This document shows positions 33,701-43,033 of a DNA stretch of 64,000 bases, in pieces. The notes beneath the pieces were generated by a model. The model was given only the letters and a program-made list of their open reading frames with translations, had not been told where the DNA came from and did no database searches. Source of the stretch: Stereocaulon alpinum (lineage: Eukaryota > Ascomycota > Lecanoromycetes > Lecanorales > Stereocaulaceae); assembly GCA_018257865.1 (NCBI GenBank), contig JAEUBA010000022.1, forward strand, positions 248,001 through 312,000, read 5' to 3'. How positions within the stretch are numbered: the first letter of the stretch is position 1; every line of letters begins with the position of its first letter. The position numbers and the translations under genes are program-made.

Positions 33701-36660
33701 GGCGTGACACATTGTAAATACGAGGGATTCTTCGAGCGGAAGGCGAAAGCAGGCCTCGTCACTGCGACGTGGTCTCCACATGTTGGATGATTATGATTTG
33801 GCGAAAGAGCGCGAAGGAGGGATAACGTGGCGCATCATGGGACTCCAACTTCCAAGGTCTTGAAGCACGTTGATAACGACTGCGCTTCGTATCGTTTCGG
33901 TACAAGGCCTTTGGACAGCGATAAAGATTCAAAAGCATGGCCGGAACTCTCTTGCAGCCTGCTTGGTTCTCTCGAGCTTCCACGTGCCTTTAGCAATTCA
34001 ATTGACATCAAGGGACTACAAAATCTATTCCTGTGACATATGATCGACCGGCTAAACTCTTCAGCAGGTTGAAGTCTATAGCTTGCGGTGTACAATCGAC
34101 CAACGACTACAACATACTGATGCCCGACACATCTCCTCCACGACGTCCTGAGTCAAGGTCTCAGAACCTTAGCTTCTTCGCCGATACACCCTGAACATCC
34201 TATATTCAGAGCAGGTTCAATAGATTGACTGACATGCCATCATGTCATCCACCCATTGCTGTCGCCTTAAAGGCCTGCATTGTGCGAAACTCAACTTCTA
34301 AGCTTGACCCAAGTACCAATCAACTCGTTACCTCCACTCGTCACAAACTTCCAACCTTGACATCTCTACGAGCAACACGTCTACATATTCCCTTGAAATT
34401 GCTTGCAACATGTTGTTACTCCAAGCAGCTGTTGCTATCAATTCGCCATACAAAGATGCTAATATTCCACTCGGATAGTGGATGATTACATACTACCGCC
34501 ACTTTGAATCCGCGCCGTCGCTTTTGTGGAGAAAGAGGTGGGGCAAAGTGTGGAAGCCAACATGATACAAAGCATGGAGGGCGGTTGCTCGAGAGTTGAA
34601 GGTTCAGAGGTCAGAGACAAGAGAGTTTCAACAGACAGCAATGCTATTTTGAGGGGAGGCCTGCTGGTTCTGAGATACTCAATGTCAAATACTAGTTTCG
34701 GGTGCAATGTATCTTGAAAGGACAAATGAACTCAATCTTGCTATACATATCGTTGTTCTGACCTCCGCAATTTCTATCGAACCCCTTGGTCGTCAGCTAC
34801 TCAAGCAAATTAGTTCACACTTGATGCCTCGCCCTAGTGTGAAACAAAAGGGGGCAAATCTCTGAAGCAAGAATATTCAAGTATGATTAATTGTGCATCA
34901 TTGCATTAAGAAATAACGGCGAGGGATGGGCTACAGGATACGAGTGCCCGTCGCAGACGAGAGCAGAAGACTGCGCCATCTCTGGCAATCTGAAGCGAGG
35001 CCGCTTATTTGGCCCATCCTTCCACACTGAATGATTGGCTCCGACCTCCACAGATACCTAGGACCAGCGACTCTTACCCCCTTCCTTGGCTCACATAATC
35101 TGCAAATCGCTAAGGGTCTGATTTGAAGTGGTACATTTCAAGTATGAAGCTGAAGCAGCCTTGCATATAAGCGCTGCTGGATCAGCCTTTTTTCACTTGA
35201 CGTGTCATCGTGCTGGTGATCCCAATAGTCAGATGCTCTGTCTATGGAGGCACTTTCCGGGACGGTTTGATGACCTGGCACTGACAAGGAGGGGGAGGCT
35301 GACGGCGCAAAAGCTACCAGCGCTGGATGTTACTGGTGCTAAAAGACTTAATTGATGCTGAGCCATTCGGTTGATGTTGAGCTCGTCGCTTAGTAGGGTT
35401 GTACAATAGCGGTCTTGTGGATATTCAAGGCTGTGCGTTCTGCTATCATGTGTGCATAAAGACTTAGGAATGCGTCTGGTGACAGGAGCCGGTGGAAATC
35501 AGACAGCGGCGCTTGCATGATGAAGCTCCTAAGCTGCATATGCAGTCATACTGACACGGGCTGGGGACTTTAGGCATCCATGGCTCAATCTCTGACAACG
35601 GTATCCGTGGAAGGCAATCCGTTGAGGGACTACGACTCTCTCAGTGCTTCCTCAAATACTGATTCGTACAGCGTTAGACTGTCAATGCCTTAGCGGGGGC
35701 TGTAGCAGCCTGGTTTTGCAATCATTACTGTTTATTCGGCCACCAGAGACACCCAGAACAAATGCCAATGTACTGCTGCGGTCTGGTGTCATCGGGACCT
35801 CGGTCAAGGAGGCTGCCGCTTGACTAAAGACAAGTCTCCTAGAGTTTCCATCCTCGCAGCTTCCTGCTGCTGTTGATTGTAGTCCAAGTACAAAGAGTAT
35901 AGAAAGAGTTTCGACGGGAATCCTGGAGGCCAAACTGCGATATGTTACCGTCCCGATCCTGTGCTGCTGTAGAAGCTTATCCCTGTTATGAGCGCCCTAC
36001 GCCTTGTCCGGCGTTCGTGTTCGTGGCTATATATGCAAAGAACTATTGCAGCCGTCCTCCGGCACACTTGATGCGGAGCTTACAAATAGCACAGATGCAT
36101 GACAACTTGGGTGCATGGCAATAGCGCAAGTCCTGATACCCATTGCAATGCTGAACAATACCTAATCACTAGTGAAGTGCTGGCAAAGCATCAAGTGGCG
36201 CTCAGCAACACAATTCAATCTTACCTTTTGACAATGCGTTTGGAATTAGAAGAGGGTCGAAGGGATGCCGTCATCTTCTTACTGATGTCACAGTGCAGTC
36301 CCATATGGGTCAAATTGCCGAAAAGGATCCAGTAGTAGCAAGTTCCCTTGCGAGTCAACAAGGCTGAAGGATGTCACCAAGAAGATACACTAGGATAGAA
36401 CTTTACATGTTTGTGTCTCGGAGATATGTCCAAGTTTGGATTGTGCTTCTTTGATGCACGTCTAATCGTTCGGAGTCTCCGACAATTTGGTTACATTGGG
36501 CACCAAGGTTTTTGGATGGAACAAACGGTAACCAGTAGGATGACGAGATCACTTCACCGCACCTAGTGCCGCCACGGCATATTGTATCATGCTCGAAGGT
36601 ATTATACTACAGTACGTATACGTCCAAACTGGGTTTCTAGCCTTCTATAAAGCCTTTCTG
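24765..36660. other. 12 kb without a supported gene
   Basis: Many open frames of 60-125 codons, none with a recognised domain or convincing splice partners. The longer ones are at 24973-25302, 25450-25761 (minus), 25605-25901 (minus, hydrophobic start), 30419-30772, 31324-31647, 33097-33375 (minus) and 33404-33781 (minus). Short diverged matches to the upstream flank of cassette B occur near 27950 and 35510. No tRNA, rRNA or long terminal repeat was seen. The stretch looks like worn-down accessory DNA. Confidence 0.35.
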
Positions 36661-36824
36661 TGACGTGGCAGGTCGTTGAGGGCGTCTGCGCGAGGTTTCA
36701 AGATTCAGCGGCACAGTTGCGGCTCAAGCAGCTAGACATCGTGGAAACACAGTAAGGCACCTGAGTACAAAATAATTCCAAAGAGTGTCGTCCTTGTGAC
36801 GAATCAGTAGGAATAGCTATAAGA
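36661..36824 (+). promoter_or_regulatory. Cassette D promoter: TGACGTGG motif and TATA-like box
   Basis: TGACGTGG at 36661-36668 is 225 bp before the ATG at 36886. CTATAAG at 36818-36824 is about 65 bp before it. The arrangement matches cassettes A and B. Confidence 0.5.
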
Positions 36825-36885
36825 TGCTTGGGGCGCCTACTTCTTTCCCACCAACACCCATTACGAACAATTCGAATTCATCAGA

Positions 36886-37389
36886 ATGCCTCACGAGTAC
36901 ACGATCATCTATGACTGTAGACAACCAACTGTAAGTAGCGATCACTCCGTTCACCATCTTCTTGATACTCGCAATCAGTGCTGATCACCCTTGGTTCGCA
37001 GGCTGGCAACAATAACCATCAGAGTACCTCTGAGGCCTCGGCTTCAAAAGCGCCTAAAATACCAGGAGTACAGAGCCATTCAGGCCATGGAGGCCAACAA
37101 GAACCATGGGCGCAAGTACGAGATTGCCCTATACCTTTTGCTTCCTATATCCTAATCGTGTCCGTGACGAAAGTCTATACCGAACTTCCAAAAAGGCGAT
37201 GAGATCTACATTACTAACGAATACGGCCCCAATGGAGAGCTCCCGTATCGAAGATATTGGGTCTGTTGCATCAGGAGAAACAAGAAGAGAAAAAGGATCG
37301 AATGTCGACTAAAGACTAGTCCTAATGAGGACAGTAGCGACTACTGGGTAGCGGAAAAATATCTTGAGTCTTGGGTAGACCAGCAATAA
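36886..37389 (+). CDS. Cassette D small protein, three exons
   Basis: Exons 36886-36930, 37002-37115 and 37174-37389; introns of 71 bp (GTAAGT...CAG) and 58 bp (GTACGA...AAG, CTAAT branch), both phase 0. The product is 124 residues. Exon 1 is MPHEYTIIYDCRQPT, sharing DC-x-Q with the cassette B exon 1. Exon 2 is a Ser/Gly/Gln/His linker. Exon 3 encodes IPNFQKGDEIYITNEYG, PYRRYWVCCIRRNKKRKR, CRLKTSP and DYWVAEKYLESW, ending VDQQ-stop. The middle loop is strongly basic (RRNKKRKRIE). No signal peptide or membrane helix. DUF6594 gene D starts 400 bp downstream. Function unknown; the SH3-like fold and any partnership with the membrane protein are inferences. Confidence 0.77.
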
Positions 37390-37788
37390 GAACAATGACA
37401 ATGAAGCAATAGATATATGGTCCAGATAGATATCTTATGCATGCGCTTTGAAACTCTCGCCTGGCGGTCTGGATCCGTAGATTTGCAATGGAGATTCACT
37501 CGTCTGGAGGTAGCGAGGTACGTAATTAAGTACTCTTGCGCTTGAGTGGCTAGATATCGCAACAATCATATCTCTCAGCCATTGGGCCCACAGCCTTAAG
37601 CAAGGGGTGGGGCTTTCGGGTGGAAATGACGTCCGTGAACATGTCAACCGTTCAGGGCGGCGCCTTGTACCGAGTGAATTCGCTGCTTACTCTTGTAAGG
37701 TCAGCCTTTTGCTCGATGTCCTAGTATATGGAATGCTTCATTCCTACTAGGCCAGCAATCATTACTTGCAATTTCTCAATAGGGTGTC
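37390..37788. other. Spacer between the two genes of cassette D
   Basis: 399 bp, the shortest of the four cassette spacers; no gene seen. Confidence 0.45.
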
Positions 37789-39305
37789 ATGGCTGGCGAA
37801 GATCACAGACACATAAAGCTTGGCGACGAGGAAATCTTACCTAGCTCGTCTGGGCAGGCGAAACCGCCCCAGGAGCCGACGTCAGCAATCTTGCAAACAC
37901 CCTCTGGAGCGGCGACCACATCACTTGCACAACCCCCCAGCCGCCCCGACTCGGAAAGCTCGAGTTTGGAAAGTAAGCAGGTTGTTGTTGCAATCCAAGG
38001 TTTGACGTGAGCCTAACTTTTACCGTCGCAGGTCATGAATGCAAGAGCCTTTTCACGAGGCTTCGGCGTGCAATTGGCTTCCCCACACCAGAGATTACAT
38101 TCAGCTATCGTGTGCCTCCGATCACACGCCCCTGTAAGCGCTCCTGAATCGCCACAATGCGAAGTTTGCTGATTGATATGGCTAGTGAGCGAGTATGAAT
38201 CCGGATATAGCAGGCTTGCCGCATTCGAAGACTGCGATCCCAGCTTTCTCATATATCGCAAGTTTGGATGGCTACACAACCGCGTGCTCTTGTACCATCA
38301 AGATGAACTTCAGAAGCTGGAACAAGAGCTTGAACAATTGGATAAGTGGGACTCTACGCATGGCTATCAAAAGGCTTTGGAGTCTCACCGCAAAGATGTT
38401 GCTCGTCGTGAATCAAAGCGGAAACCTTTGATTGCGGCTATACACGAAAAGCTCAACAAGTTCGGTACATTAAAAACTTATCGTGAGGCGTATGGGTCTT
38501 ATATTGATGTCCTCCAGACGAGCTGTTGTTCCAGCTGCAGAAGCTCCAAGCTATCAAGCAGCCTTCGAAGAGAAGCCAAAACAGTCTGTACCAGATGAGT
38601 ATTCAGAACATCGTAGAGAAGGAGACCGCATGGGTTTGCCAGCGGGAGGACTTGATTGCTTTAGCTCAAGGAGCAGAGCATGGCTGGTTCAATGCGTTTC
38701 TCGAAGATTTCCTGAACATCATCTCAAGGAAGGCTTTGCTGGTAAGTAGCTTCGTCATTGAACTTCCCCAGGTCCTTAACCCATATAAAATGTTTCGATT
38801 ACTATGGTGCTGGGATATGAGCCTCGACTACATTAACGCCCAATTCAACCTCTGGAATCTCTGCCCCCATGTTGGTATTCACCACGTTGTACAGGAGGTT
38901 GTCTACTCTATCTGCCGAAACACTAACATCCTCCAGGCTGTCTTTCGTTCAAGGGACCAAAAGATCAAGACTGGTTCGTTGCCGAACCTAAATCTTGTAT
39001 CGCCTGAGCGCTTTGACGCGCTTCTCCGTGCCCTTCTCACAGTCTTGGCTGCTGCCCAATTACTCATCCCAGTCCTTATCCTCTTCGAACTCCAACCCAA
39101 TAGCCAAGCTCAGGCTAGGCAGAGAAGCAGATATCAAATACTAACCATTTTCGCAGCTACCCTAATTTTCTCTGCATCCTGCTCGATCTTCACAAAAGCC
39201 AGAAAGCAAGAGGTTTTTGCAGCTACCGCAGCCTATTGCGCCGTACTGGTGGTGTTCTTGGGAAATGCCTCTAATGTCATGACCACATCGAGTAATGGTC
39301 CGTAA
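37789..39305 (+). CDS. DUF6594-type membrane protein D, five exons
   Basis: Exons 37789-37972, 38032-38133, 38186-38464, 38518-38741 and 38937-39305; phases 1, 1, 1, 0; product 385 residues. It starts MAGEDHRHIKLGDEE and has a Pro/Ser-rich disordered tail. Exon 2 has SHECKSLFTRLRRAIGF, like gene B. The core has YESGYSRLAAFEDCDPSF, IYRKFGWLHNRVLLYHQDEL, a Glu-rich coiled helix, LQAIKQPSKRSQN and GAEHGWFNAFLEDF. Three membrane helices lie at about 295-314, 330-347 and 356-373, the last EVFAATAAYCAVLVVFLGNA. All junctions have standard GT/AG ends, and intron 1 has a CTAAC branch. Intron 4 (195 bp) is a multiple of three and stop-free, so retention would add 65 residues before the membrane region. 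It is the best preserved family member here; function unknown. Confidence 0.85.
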
Positions 39306-40673
39306 GTACATTCGTCGAGCAAGCAGTCAACGCTAGCGTAAGGCGGCAAATGTCCTTCTCGAATACACTCACCATGTGGATGTCTTGGTGGATTGGCGTT
39401 GTCGTCATGATCATTGCTTATTTCTTAACGTCTTTGCCTGAAATATTACGACCCCTCGCCGAGGGACATTGCTTTCCGTTAGGTTATTGGTGGAATTTAT
39501 GGTGGATGAAGCCTGCAACACTAAGCTATGCCTGCTACTAGTCTATTAGGGCTAGGGCTTGCCAAGGCCTCCACACGCACTTAAGACAATCTCTGCATAC
39601 ACTTCTAGCTAGTAATAATAAATATAGCAATAATATTATTTACCACTGTCTTATAATTGATTCGTATTCCAATCAAATCCCTATATTCTAAAGCTTTCAG
39701 TGGTGTGGGATGAAATTGTACAACAATGGGTATTGGGATTTGGCCGAGAACATAAGGTAGGTAACAAATTACGGCGAAAAGGACGGGAATGGAGGGCAAA
39801 ACTTGAGAGCAACGAAAAATGTTCCGAAAACGCTATATGAGAATGGTCAATTGCGGGTATGGACACTAATATCGAGGAAAGGGCAGCGCAATGCGAATTC
39901 CACGCAACATATTCAATTCTACAACATTACAAATATCTGGAAGTGGGAACACATATAGCAAAATCACAAGGCACTAACGTCCACAATCCTTTCGTACTAC
40001 CTTACATTTCATATCTGTGGGGGAATGCATGGTTAGATCCCATCCTACACCTATAGAAGGCTCTGGCATCTGCCTCTAACCTTAGCTTTATACGCTCTCG
40101 ACGACTCCGTCCATGCAACGATCAGTGACACATCATTGACTTGCACTTCAGGCAACAAAGCAGGTGGTCTTGTTCAGCGATGGCAGATCGTAGGCTGACT
40201 GATCGATGCTCGCAGATAAGAGCAGAGGATACAGGTTGGACAGTTGTCTAGACAGGATATTGCAGTCACTGGACATTCATAGGTGTGATAATGACGCAAG
40301 CTCTCGTGATTGCTGGCAAGCCTTGCCTCTTTATATGTACAGCTAAGGCTACATTATGGTGAGCTTCATCTGAGTGAGCAATAGTCTAGGCCATCCAATC
40401 CGGTTGTCTGGTACCTCAGAATACTTACTAAGTGATCAAGTAATCACGAGCGATGCTTGGCGTCGGTCTGCAGATCTCGTGTCGAGTCCAAACAGAGTTG
40501 CTCGACAATACTCAGAAATCCTCATTGGAATCACAAAGCAGTCTACTATGTGGTAATGACGCTGAGGTACCTCTTCCTTGTATTGGCGACAGATCGCAAC
40601 CCTACTTTGCCATCAATATTGCCGCAATCCAGAGTAACGAGCGGCTATTGCTGCTTTCCATCGCGATGAACTC
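39306..40673. other. No gene recognised
   Basis: 39560-39680 is AT-rich. Only short open frames (up to 65 codons) are present, none with support. Confidence 0.35.
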
Positions 40674-40979
40674 TCACAGGTGCTGCTTTTGCGGCTTGCT
40701 AAGCAATCCGACTGTGTATATATAATAATAGGGGTCGAAGCACGCCTCGATCTCCTCCAAGGCATCTTGAGACACCGTCGAGGAATAGCCACCTACAGCA
40801 AAGCGCTCCGCGAAACGACCGTTATCCTCGACACCTTGTCCTTCGAAAGATGGCTTGCCATACTCTCGTACGCTGGATAAAGCATTAGGGACGCGAGAAT
40901 GAACTACTGCGCAACCGAGACTAAAGGTCGAAAGGAAAGTGAGAAGACAACGTTGGGCGTGGATCCTACAACGCAACAA
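40674..40979 (-). CDS. Possible small secreted protein
   Basis: A 101-codon frame. The start MLRCRIHAQR is followed by a hydrophobic run CLLTFLSTFSLGCAVVHS that resembles a signal peptide with a cleavage site near VVHS. The rest is acidic and polar, with NALSSVREYGKPSFEGQGVE and DALEEIEACFDPYYYIY. A shorter plus-strand frame overlaps, so strand assignment is uncertain. No homologue recognised. Confidence 0.3.
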   Translation of the reverse strand: MLRCRIHAQRCLLTFLSTFSLGCAVVHSRVPNALSSVREYGKPSFEGQGVEDNGRFAERFAVGGYSSTVSQDALEEIEACFDPYYYIYTVGLLSKPQKQHL

Positions 40980-41569
40980 CAGCAGAATGGGGAGCCGAGG
41001 ATCTCAGATCTTGCTTGAGGACACAGGACCTCTCAATCAACCACTGTCCTCTTCCTCCGACGCTTGTTGTTATCTTTAAGGCTGAAACAGTCATCCTCAT
41101 GGCTTGCGAGCGAGCGGATTCGAGGCACCTTGATCAGAGGTCCAGCCGACTTACCTACTTACTCTCAAGCTCCATGACGAAACGGCCTTCGCGTCTTCCA
41201 GAGTGTGTTGTAGAAAGATGTTCCACCTTTGCTGCTGTTTGTCGCGGTCCTGCACGCTCATCCTTACAATTGCGTCCAAGCTCAAATGCGCTACCAGAAC
41301 AGTCTGAAAATCCTTTCGGTGTCCCTCTCCGCGCTCATCTATCCACTTCATATTCAATCTCAACGAAGGTGAGCGCCTAGAGATGCTGACAATCTCAGTG
41401 ATTAGATGCGCTCGACTTGCGGTGTCGTCGTTCCTTTCCCGCCCGGAGTCAGGGTTGCTGATCTCCAACTAAGGCAGATATCCGAGTCACGCGCTTTTGC
41501 TTCATCGTCATCCGCCTCCCCTCCCCCCCAACATCGCAAACCGCGCCTACCTTCGATGAATGCCTTTGC
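40980..41569. other. No gene recognised
   Basis: Two overlapping frames of 121 (plus) and 105 (minus) codons compete, and neither has a domain. Confidence 0.3.
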
Positions 41570-41914
41570 ATGAATTGGCATTTCGCTCGACTGCCAATAC
41601 TCTTAGGTGTCGTAACATCATCTTACGACATCACGCAAGGGTGTCACAATCATGCTTCACCTATATCATACGTGCGGTGGCATGGTACACCGATTGAAGA
41701 GCAGTGGTGTGGCGATGTAGAAAAAAATTGCCTGCACACGCATGGAATAAGATTCATGATATACGGTATACAGAAAGGGCTTGAAAATAGTCTAAACAGC
41801 ACATTTCTCGATGCATACACAGTGCTTGAGCCTATGAAGACTGTTCTTGTAGCCTTCTGGAAAGACATCATGGATGTTGGTGTTGGGAAACACTTGGGAC
41901 CGACGTGGAATTGA
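41570..41914 (+). CDS. Possible small protein, weak signal peptide
   Basis: A 114-codon frame starting MNWHFARLPILLGVVTSS, a weak signal-like segment. Cysteines lie at 25, 47 and 54, in GCHNHASP and EEQWCGDVEKNCLHT. Minus-strand frames overlap it. No family recognised, and it may be spurious. Confidence 0.25.
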   Translation: MNWHFARLPILLGVVTSSYDITQGCHNHASPISYVRWHGTPIEEQWCGDVEKNCLHTHGIRFMIYGIQKGLENSLNSTFLDAYTVLEPMKTVLVAFWKDIMDVGVGKHLGPTWN

Positions 41915-42778
41915 TTGTGGAACGATTCCACAACCCTGACAGATGACTAGAGAGAATCTGTTGCCATATACAAACCAGGAGGCACTTGTCACTACGAGTA
42001 CGGTTGAGAAGAGGCGAAGCCTGCTAGCGAAGTCTCTGCTGAGCCTTGAAATGCCAAGCGACATCTGGATCGTTCTACACACAATGTATGCAAATAGGGA
42101 AGCTCCAATGTTGAGAAGTGGACACGAAGGGTAAATCCCGTCGAAAGTGTTTTTCGTGCTGCCTGACGCACGAGCGACTCAACGAGTCGTGGACTGCCTT
42201 CATTCCAAGATCTTGACCGACGTTACAATAATCTATGTCGAATGGCTGCACCTTAGACCACTCACTAGGTCCAAATTGTGGGTTGTGATAACACCAAAAG
42301 GGCAAAGCGCGCCGCACAAACGCACGGTTGTGCAGGGGGAACCATGCAAGCAATCTGTTCTTGGCATATCTGACTGGACAGCGATATCTGCGGACCCGAA
42401 AAACTACTCCACATCCTTTGTTGGAGTCACTTGTGCAGGAACCTCAATACCCATGGGCAGGAGCACATTGTAAGCTCAAATTTGCTTGAAGGAATGTCAT
42501 ATCCTTGGAGAGTAACATCATATTCTATTCATACACATACTCCGATTGTCAATGTCGCCACGTAATGAAATCCAAGTCCTTGCCCTATAAGCCAGAAAAG
42601 ACCTTCTTTGCGAATGGAACCCCCGAAAATAAAGCCCTGATTTGAGAGATACATGACTTGAAGGCGCAACAATGACAGAAAGAGATGTTTATATTGTGCC
42701 CTTGAAGGCTATGAAATGTTCCTCTGTGACTTCCAATCGTACCCCTCTTTACCGCTTCCCCCTGCGACTCCCACCGGA
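41915..42778. other. No supported gene
   Basis: Short plus-strand frames at 41943-42134 and 42147-42473 have coding-like composition near their ends but no joining splice sites were found. Confidence 0.3.
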
Positions 42779-43033
42779 CTACTTTCCGTTGCCGATATAA
42801 CCGCTTGCATAGCCGGAGTCCGGGTGATGGCGATGAATCGAGAATGGGGAGCCGTTAGTTGAGTGTGCCGAGCAGGCGTACCCTACGAAGAGCTCCCTGA
42901 CCATGACTTTGTGGCCACGACGGCCGTAGGAGAGGCAGGGATCGATTTCGTGTTTGTGGTATAGGCAACGACAAACTGCATAAAGTTCGATGAGCTGGAT
43001 GCACATGATGGAGATGGTGGTGGGTAACTCCAA
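42779..43033 (-). CDS. Small Cys/His-rich hypothetical protein
   Basis: 84 codons. The core is CIQLIELYAVCRCLYHKHE, IDPCLSYGRRGHKV, VRELFVGYACSAHS, with Cys and His spaced as in a small zinc-binding domain. The tail is IHRHHPDSGYASGYIGNGK. I recall similar short fungal hypothetical proteins with CRC-x-Y-x-KH and YGRRGH words, but no named family. The Met at 43033 is used; a second Met at 43006 (MCIQLIEL) is an equally good start. No introns needed. Isolated, with no neighbour to suggest a role. Confidence 0.45.
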   Translation of the reverse strand: MELPTTISIMCIQLIELYAVCRCLYHKHEIDPCLSYGRRGHKVMVRELFVGYACSAHSTNGSPFSIHRHHPDSGYASGYIGNGK

